Assembly: GCA_037178675.1 (NCBI GenBank)
Contig: JAYMGJ010000564.1
Coordinates: 1-23,846, forward strand
Source: Scleroderma bovista
Lineage: Eukaryota > Basidiomycota > Agaricomycetes > Boletales > Sclerodermataceae
DNA: 23,846 nt
Direction of reading: 5' to 3'
In this document: positions 17,873-23,846 of the stretch, piece after piece
Layout of the letters: each line of letters begins with the position of its first letter
How positions within the stretch are numbered: the first letter of the stretch is position 1
Program-made: the position numbers and the translations under genes
Notes under the pieces: generated by a model
Databases searched by the model: none
What the model was told of the DNA's origin: nothing
What the model saw: only the letters and a program-made list of their open reading frames with translations

Positions 17873-19367
17873 TCATTCTGCAATGTAACTAACCCAAATA
17901 TCTTGTGCAATTCCAGCCCATTTTGTGGACATCCAATCACGATCAGCACTAGTAGGAACACCATTGGCAATCGAGCCAATGGTGGCTTCTGATTCATGGG
18001 GAGGCACAACTACAGCAGCTTCAATATCATCTAATTCCATTGTATCATGCTTGCGAATGATGTTGTGGATGCAGCAAAGTGCAGGTGGAAGGCAAGCTTG
18101 AATGTCCATACCATATTCGGGAGGGACTATGAGAATCTGGAATCGCCACTTGAGGACCAATGATGTGCTCAACAACATTGCAAAACTCAGCATGGCAAAG
18201 ATTATAGCACTCCACTGCACTCACAGGCCTAGAAATACAATCAATCAATGAATGCAGTTAAAAGATATGAAATACTGTGTCTGCGTGTGGCCCCACTCTG
18301 CCAAATGATACCACTGTCTATCGTATGGAACCAATAGTTGCGGGCAGCATGGAAACCCTGCATCAGCGAGGTAATACTTGCCGTCAGGGATAGCCAAGTC
18401 ATTCAGCCATGCATCATTGTAGATAGAAGCATCAGCCATCGATCCTTCCCAGCCACTGAGCACATATGTGAAATGCATGTCGAAGTCACAACAAAGGAGA
18501 CAGTTTTGCGATGTGAAACCTTTGCAGTTCCATGATGCATCCCTTTGATCTGCAGGTGGGGTGCATGTGATGTGTGTCACATCAATTGCACTGATTGCAT
18601 TTTTGAAAAATGGGTAGTACTTTGGGTTGTCACAGATGGAGGAATGAATGGGAATATTGCTATGAGGAAGTTGTACATATTTTCTGTAAATTGTGCCCAA
18701 AGAGAATGCAATCAAGATCTTCTTGAAGTACCTGTTTGCCATTAATAATATTTTAAAGCAAGTTAATTGGAGACTTACTTTGAAATGGTCAAATTTGATC
18801 GTTAGAACCTTTCTCCAACATGCCTGATTGACAGGCCAGTAATGCAGGTGTAAAGAAATATTCCTAGCTGCTCTTCAAGACTGACATACTTCGAATCCTT
18901 ACAACCTGCCTGCTGGAGCTCAGCCCGGAGGATCTTGAACACATGGTGTTGATATTGAGTGTTTGTGCACTCTTGTGGTGTTGTGTGGCGCATTTGCAGT
19001 GATTACTTGAGGTGTTCCCTTTCCAGGTTGATCAGGTGATTTGTGGCTTTTGTGTTACACTGTTTTTCCTTGTTTGCTTTGTTTGTGTAGTTGAAATTTT
19101 CGTGCCCAGAGTCCTTTCTCTTCAGTCTCTGACACTGGGCACAAGGTCTGTAATCTGTAGCTCTCCTCATAATTCAGTCTCTGACACTGGGCACAAGAGT
19201 GCTATTTTGTGGATTATTTGAACACATGGTTGTGGACTGCTAGTTCCGTTCGAATTCTTTCCAGGTGGCCATTGAGGAGTTCTGTCATCCATCCTGCACT
19301 GGACAGGATGGAAGTATGATATGGGATCAGTTTTGCCTTTTGAGCTGCCAATGTGACCACTGTGCAC
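17873..19367 (-). pseudogene. Harbinger DDE (DDE_Tnp_4-type) transposase, broken
   Basis: Minus strand. Exon parts: 19367-19230 (WMTELLNGHLERIRTEL), 18946-18779 (NHVFKILRAELQ, SLEEQLGIFLYTC, TGLSIRHVGERF), 18731-18276 and 18228-17873. Two 47 bp introns fit: 18732-18778 (GTAAGT...CAG) and 18229-18275 (GTATTT...TAG). Catalytic acids are visible: D in SAIDVTHI, D in GWEGSMADASIY, E in NVVEHIIG. Also LADAGFPCC, HLAEWG, LPPALCCIHNIIRKHD. Breaks: a TAA just after RHVGERF (18800-18802) where Gln is usual, a frameshift near 18155 (about two bases missing before LKWRFQIL), and a solo LTR at 18947-19224. The 5' exon(s) are not certain and may include the acidic frame near 21850-21990. It is convergent with the Myb gene, their stops 85 bp apart. 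Confidence 0.85.
18947..19224 (+). repeat. Solo copia LTR, plus strand, TSD CATGG
   Basis: 278 bp, element A variant with a few single-base changes. CATGG at 18942-18946 and 19225-19229. Removing it restores the transposase frame (ELAVHNHVFKIL), so the LTR arrived after the Harbinger element. Confidence 0.94.
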
Positions 19368-19369
19368 CT

Positions 19370-21340
19370 AAGTGAGGGAAGAGGTCAGAACAACCAACAA
19401 CCAACACCAAATGACAGCAAAATGTGAGTGGTGGTCTTCCTTTGCATTTCTGAAATGTAATCTCCACAGGGGAATGTGCTGCACGCCTTCAGGCAGGATG
19501 CAGGAGGGAAGGGAAGGGCTTCTGATGGGGATGGAATGCGACTTGGGATGGTATTGACTCCTCTTCAGCCTACCACAGTGGTTAGGAAGAGTCCTGGGAT
19601 TGAAGAGCGATGATAGATTGATGACAGGGGTGATACAGCAGTGATGGAGCAACAGGGAAGCAAGGGGACAGTTCCTGCTTCAAGAATGCGATGGACAGTG
19701 ATGGGATGGAGTGGACAGAGATGCTAGACTGCGCTTGAGCCTAGAGAAATAATCAGATACAAGATATATCTGATAAACAACAATATAGGAGCTTTAGGCC
19801 AGCACTGAGTGACCTACAAGTCCAAAGACAGAGATAGAGCTTATAGACAGTGAGGGAGAGTGAATGTGGTCGCTTTATTGAGGGGGAAGCAGACACTTCC
19901 TTGCAGCCTTTGGCTGCTGGTCTATATACAGGAGGGGCTGTGGCCCTGTAAGCACAAATGACTAAGTGCTTGATAAGAGATTGGTAAGAAATTGGTAAGC
20001 GATTGATAAGCAGTGTAATCAGGCTGAGTCATCGATGGGGAGAGCCTGAACAAGCTGCTGAGCCAAGGGAAAGAGCAAAAACATAGGTAAAAAGGGGTGC
20101 ATAACCAAGAATATGGAAAAATCATTGCATGGGGCCCAAAAGAGAGGGGGGAAAAGCATGGGATGAGTAGATCGAAGCTAAATGAGCATATGCGATGACA
20201 TAATGCATATGAATCATAGGGGCATGAGTCATGAATTGATAAGCAGCATGATAAGCATGATTTGAAGGATGATTGGTAAGTGATTGGTAAGGGGAGTAAT
20301 GGGGATTAGTAATGCCAAGAGGGAATGAATAATGCGCAGCAGAGTGAGTCAGAGTGAGCCAGAGTGACTCTGTGTGACTCAGACAGAAGGGAAGCACAAC
20401 CTGTGATTGATTGAACTTTAGATCTGGAGATGAGCTTCTGAAGCAGTGCCACTGATGGGAGTGGCTGGGGGATGATAAAAGAATTGATCCGACAAGAAGA
20501 GCAGTGTCAGGGGGCCTGGAATGACAAGTAGAGTCACAGCTGGTCACAGAGTGTCACAAATCCCTTGGATTGAGCTTCTGTAGAGCAAAAATGCAAAATT
20601 TGGTGCTCCTGAAGTGCAGTCTTCCCTTGAGCAGTAATGGGAAGGTTCTGTACTCTATTAGGGCTCCTAAGAAGGGTTCTAGAGCACTGTTTCATTTGTG
20701 TTTGTTGCGGGATAGCAGGGAAGTGAAACGTGAATAGTGGATTCGACGTGTCCAGGGAAGCGAGATGAATGATAGAGGGAGATGGATGTGACAGGACTCT
20801 GGGATGAAAGGACCATATGCAGAGGACTAAGGAGACACAGAGACAACCAGGTATGAATTTTCAAGTCTAATGATAGACTTGAGACAACCAAAGTACGTGC
20901 ACGACGCAGGACTGACGAGGAGAACACGCTGACTGAGAACAAGAGGGACTGGGGGAGCAGGCTGGGAAGATATGTACCAGACAGTACACAGGAGCTCAGG
21001 GAGAGGCTGTCCCAAGAGCAGGACATAGTTGAGGTCTACTGCAATAGCAGAGAAATGTTCCAGAGAAAATGCAGACTCCATAGTGAGTGATGAAGTGGGT
21101 GTCTGGATTGCGGGTGGAATATCTCCATGGGAAATAAACAGATTTACGTCGGAACTTGACAGGCAGATAGACCATGGTCTAGGCTCTATGATGGTATAGT
21201 CACATGATTGATAGCTTCAAAAATGGTGGAGCTATTCAAAATATCAGAATGCTGGCACTGGGCGCCTAAATTTGACATTTGGGCGCTAAAATGATTCTTC
21301 CTTTTCTCCTTCGTTTCTCTATTGTTTCTTCTGCTTCTTG
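19370..21340. other. Unassigned 2 kb interior of the Harbinger element
   Basis: No protein could be recognised on either strand. The minus strand shows a promoter-like order: TATATAG near 19922-19930, a CT-rich stretch with AATAAAG near 19877 and then sequence leading toward the transposase exons. Motif ATTGGTAAG recurs at 19979, 19989, 20272 and 20283. An 84-codon minus frame starts at 21081 (MESAFSLEHFS) but matches nothing I know. It could be transposase 5' sequence, an old solo LTR, or captured DNA. Confidence 0.35.
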
Positions 21341-21344
21341 GCAG

Positions 21345-21460
21345 TTCTCGTGCGATAGATGACTGTCAGCGTTGGCATTCATCTCTTGCATCAGGATAGT
21401 CATTCTTGTGCGATAGATGGCTACAACGAGCTTGTATTCATTCTTCGCATAAGGATAGTC
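21345..21460. repeat. 58 bp tandem duplication
   Basis: TTCTCGTGCGATAGATG at 21345 and TTCTTGTGCGATAGATG at 21403 begin two copies that also share GCATTCAT/GTATTCATT and AGGATAGTC. They are about 75% alike. Confidence 0.75.
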
Positions 21461-21584
21461 TTGACTTTGCATGATATGGATAGCGAGGGCTGTCTGTATC
21501 CCTCAAGTCGGGACAATCTTTCAACAGATCTTGGGTGTGTTCTTCGCATTAATTTCATCAGCTAACTTTCTCCATGTACACAGT

Positions 21585-21600
21585 ACCAAACATGTTTGGT
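21585..21600. other. Perfect 16 bp palindrome
   Basis: ACCAAACATGTTTGGT reads the same on both strands. A possible protein-binding site; function unknown. Confidence 0.6.
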
Positions 21601-21649
21601 GCGTGACACCACATCAAGTATTTTCTCTGCGATCTCTGAAACAACGCCA

Positions 21650-22018
21650 AGGTCTAGCCAGTATTGACTGAGGATGAAGGCCAACAGACGTCGATCATCC
21701 TCAGTGTCCGAGTCTTCATCATCATCACTCTTAATCTCCGTTTCTCTGGAGTCTCCCCCAAAACCAAACTCCTAGTTGTTGGGATCAGCCATACCAAGAC
21801 CTGGTAGCATATTGTGTCCAAGTCAGTGAGATGATCAGAGTTGACATTCGACAATGATTGATGAGGGCCAACGCACGTCTATTGCCCTCCTCTATCTGGT
21901 CCCCCCAGCCCTCACCGGCATCATTCTCAGCCCCCTCCATCTCTCCATCCCCCACTCCCTCAAACCAAAACTCCCCATCACCTGGATCAGCCATAGGTAT
22001 CAGTACCTTGTGAACCAT
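21650..22018 (-). pseudogene. Duplicated acidic N-terminal-exon-like frame near the right end
   Basis: Minus strand, two diverged copies of a ~190 bp segment. Copy 1 (22018-~21853) starts ATG and reads MADPGDGEFWFEGVGDGE, then an acidic stretch and EEGNRRALALI. Copy 2 (~21800-21650) reads GLGMADPNN, a stop, EFGFGGDSRETE, an Asp/Glu-rich stretch, then DDRRLLAFILSQYW. The shared order MADP...EF.F.G...acidic...RR.LA.I shows a duplication. Position and strand fit the first exon of the transposase gene, but the link is inference. Confidence 0.45.
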
Positions 22019-22033
22019 GTCCTAGACATAGTG

Positions 22034-22145
22034 AGATCAGAGTTAAAACTCCACTAGAACACTGCAGCTTATGTCATGGACACTGTGGTTTTTTGTTGTG
22101 GTTTTTCACCAAGGTTTTTGCAGTGACTCTGCACCCGAACTAACT
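22034..22145 (-). repeat. Right terminal inverted repeat of the Harbinger element
   Basis: Complement of 16796-16909, ending GAACTAACT before TTA. Confidence 0.88.
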
Positions 22146-22300
22146 TTAATTTGTTTAATATTCATGTTAATAAATTTATATTAATTCTGAAAAAAAATAT
22201 GGTACAATAAATATATATTATATACGAATGGAGGGGGGGCATCATAGATTCTGGTAGCATAGTAGTCCCATCATTGATGCTGATGTGGGTGTGGGTGATG
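22146..22300. other. AT-rich spacer, no gene seen
   Basis: Contains AAATATATATTATATA (near 22208-22223) and a G7 run near 22234. Nothing else recognisable. Confidence 0.5.
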
Positions 22301-22763
22301 GCTGTGTGACAATGCTGGAGCTGGGAGAATGTTGTTGTCATCTTCAGACGACGTCCTGGTGAATGCTGGGGATGGCGGATGCGGGGGTTGTTGATGTCGT
22401 GGTTGTTGTCGCTGGTGGTGGTGGGGTCGTCATTGTTGTCCAGGTGGTTGCCTGCAACATTGATGCAGGTCGTCAACGTTGGGCATTGGACGTCATCCAT
22501 TAGAGACATTGTGGCTGGGCATTGACATCGTTGGACGACACTGGGATGGGTTGTTATGGTGGTCGTTGTCTGTTAGAGATGACATAGGGGTGCACGTTGT
22601 CATTGTTGGATGACAATGGGATGGGGGTCATCATCGTCCATGGTTGTCCGTTAGAGATGACGCTAGGGCTGGGTCGTTGTCATTGTCATCGGATGACACT
22701 GGGGCTGTCATGGTCATGTGTTAGTGGTGGGTGCTGCATGTGATGGTACATACCTCATGGCAA
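22301..22763. repeat. GTTGTTGTCATTG-rich degenerate minisatellite
   Basis: Irregular copies of a ~70-80 bp unit containing GTTAGAGATGAC (starts near 22498, 22571 and 22651), GTTGTCATTG and GGATGACAMTGGG. No frame resembles a protein. Confidence 0.65.
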
Positions 22764-22862
22764 GTTGTTGTCATTGTGGGTGGTGGTAGTCGATGTGTTG
22801 TTGTCATTGTTGGTGGTGGTAGTTGACATGTTGTTGTCATTGTGGGTGGTGGTGGTCGACGC
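22764..22862. repeat. 33 bp tandem repeat, three copies
   Basis: GTTGTTGTCATTG starts at 22764, 22797 and 22830, each followed by GTGGTGGTRGTYGAY. The 33-base period is exact, with a few substitutions. Confidence 0.88.
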
Positions 22863-22902
22863 GTGATCGTCGTTGTGGTTGAATGGAAGGCAGAGTGGGG
22901 TG

Positions 22903-22988
22903 ACACGGGACTTATGTAGAGAAAGTTTGCAGTTGTTGTGATGTGGTTTGTAATCACAACAACTCCATTTTTTTTCTAAGTCCCGCGC
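22903..22988. repeat. Inverted repeat with a perfect 12 bp hairpin core
   Basis: AGTTGTTGTGAT (22931-22942) and ATCACAACAACT (22953-22964) pair fully around a 10-base loop. Outer arms GGGACTTA and TAAGTCCC extend the symmetry. May be a small foldback element. Confidence 0.75.
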
Positions 22989-23029
22989 TCTGCACAAAGG
23001 CAAGTACTTCACATCCATCAATCACTACT

Positions 23030-23430
23030 GACAATGACCACCTGCAGCACCCGCATCAATGACAATGATGACCAGTGACGTTGTCAACAACGACAATACC
23101 ACGGTGACCACCCCAGCCACAGTGTCATAATTGTCAACAACACCACCACCGCCAGCAAATCACCCAACCCCACCATCACCAACAACTGCATGGATGATGA
23201 CAAGGACAACATGATGAGGACAGTGAGGATGACCTGACAAGGACAAGGATGATAAGGACAGTGACAGCAAGTGCGAGACGATGACACCCACCACCACCAC
23301 TCCACCACCAGCGTCAAGGACAACAACACCCCACTGCCAGTGTCATCAACATGGCCACTGATGACAAGATGCCATCGTCCCCACCACCATCTGTGCTGAC
23401 AACGATGACCCCACCAACAGATGACAATGA
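23030..23430. repeat. GACAAC/CACCACC-rich degenerate repeat, opposite polarity
   Basis: Irregular GACAAYGAC, CACCACC and GATGACAAGGAC units, roughly the complement of the motif type at 22301-22862. No gene seen. Confidence 0.6.
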
Positions 23431-23846
23431 CTAGAGTTTAAAAGTCCAGTCCATAGGACTGCAAAAAGACAAGAAACTGGACTGGACTGGACTGGTCGCA
23501 ACCAGACTGCAGTTGCCAGTTGCCTACTTTTGAGAATGATGAAAAAGACTGGTTGCAACCGGTTGCAACCGCATTATGTAAGCAATACATATATGGTATA
23601 AAAACCCCTATATTACAGGCTAATTTTGGCCTGCAGTGGGTCTTAAGGGGTGTAAAACTGATCTTTTTGGATGAAATATGGCACAAATAAATATATAATG
23701 ACTTGTATATAATTACTACAGTCTATAAATAGTATTTAGATGCTATCTGACACACCTTTGATGTGAAAAACATCAATAAAATGCAAAAAAACCGGTTTTT
23801 TAGTGGTTTGGACTGGTTTTTTTAGCAGTTTTGGACCGGTCTTTTT
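23431..23846. other. ACTGG / GGTTGCAACC-rich segment, possible non-autonomous element cut by window end
   Basis: Contains AGTCCAGTCC (23443-23452) facing (ACTGG)4 (23476-23495), two abutting palindromes GGTTGCAACC (23551-23570), and AAAAAACCGGTTTTTT (23786-23801). AT-rich sequence lies between them. Such inverted short motifs fit a MITE or foldback element, but the far end is outside the window and no superfamily can be named. Confidence 0.4.

Larger units (their letters stand above)
16796..22145. mobile_element. PIF/Harbinger DNA transposon with Myb and DDE genes
   Basis: Terminal inverted repeats 16796-16909 and 22034-22145 are ~90% alike and share exact blocks (GGTGAAAAACCACAACAAAA..ACCACAGTG, CATGACATAAGCTGCAGTG, TTCTAGTGGAGTTTTAACTC). 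TTA stands outside both ends (16793-16795, 22146-22148), consistent with the 3 bp T(A/T)A duplication of this superfamily. Inside lie a Myb/SANT-like gene (+) and a convergent DDE transposase (-), the usual two-gene set. A solo copia LTR has inserted at 18947. The right 2.2 kb of the interior is not explained. Confidence 0.85.

Noticed and set aside
20122..20547. 141-codon minus-strand frame (MTSCDSTCHSRP)
   Set aside because: Composition is low complexity (Ser, His, Tyr from CAYTAC-type runs), with no recognised motif and no splice or promoter support.
22162..23021. Thr/Asn/His-rich minus-strand frames
   Set aside because: They are translations of GTTGTTGTC minisatellites and show no protein-like constraint.

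Overview
The window looks like transposon-filled DNA from a filamentous fungus, most likely a basidiomycete (Agaricomycetes). The reasons are short 47-56 bp GT-AG introns, copia Gag-Pol plus a Ty3/gypsy Gag of the type common in mushroom genomes, and a PIF/Harbinger transposon with a separate Myb/SANT-like gene. I see no convincing host gene. Almost all recognisable sequence is nested mobile elements and their solo LTRs. The organism call is inference. The element structures are read directly from the sequence.

Layout. 1-7731 (+): remnants of two Ty1/copia lineages. Element B (411-1637, 6634-7405, 7690-7731) is an older, protease-deleted copia body. A full-length copia element A (1638-6628) sits inside it with identical LTRs, an ATAAC target duplication, a half-tRNA primer site, a polypurine tract, and a gag-pol frame broken only by two CGA-to-TGA stops. 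7406-8009: two minus-strand LTRs. 8010-8515: a CpG-rich promoter-like block from some other element. 8516-13259 (-): decayed element C, a chimera in which a Ty3/gypsy Gag runs in frame into copia zinc knuckle, protease and integrase. It is interrupted by a solo LTR at 11786-12064. 13311-14751: repeat-rich non-coding sequence upstream of the gypsy Gag. 14752-15239: a solo LTR inside a copia protease fragment.

15484-16018 is the most interesting object: a 535 bp terminal-repeat retrotransposon in miniature (TRIM, minus strand). It has identical 175 bp LTRs, a CATAC target duplication, the same half-tRNA-iMet primer site as element A, and in each LTR a 72 nt cloverleaf-capable tRNA-like sequence with perfect Pol III A and B boxes and a T4 terminator. 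It interrupts an unrecognised minus-strand reading frame. 16190-16765 is a CAGACC-type degenerate satellite.

16796-22145 is a PIF/Harbinger transposon with ~112 bp terminal inverted repeats, an intact three-exon Myb/SANT-like gene (+), a broken convergent DDE transposase gene (-), a solo copia LTR inside the transposase, and a ~2.2 kb stretch I cannot assign. 22146-23846 is non-coding: GTTGTTGTC/GACAAC minisatellites of opposite polarity, a strong hairpin, and the start of an ACTGG/GGTTGCAACC-rich element cut by the window end.

How the parts relate: element A type copia supplies the LTR family that recurs nine times here. LTR-LTR recombination has reduced most copies to solos. The TRIM has no protein and probably borrows copia-type machinery. 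The Harbinger Myb and transposase normally act together on the Harbinger ends.
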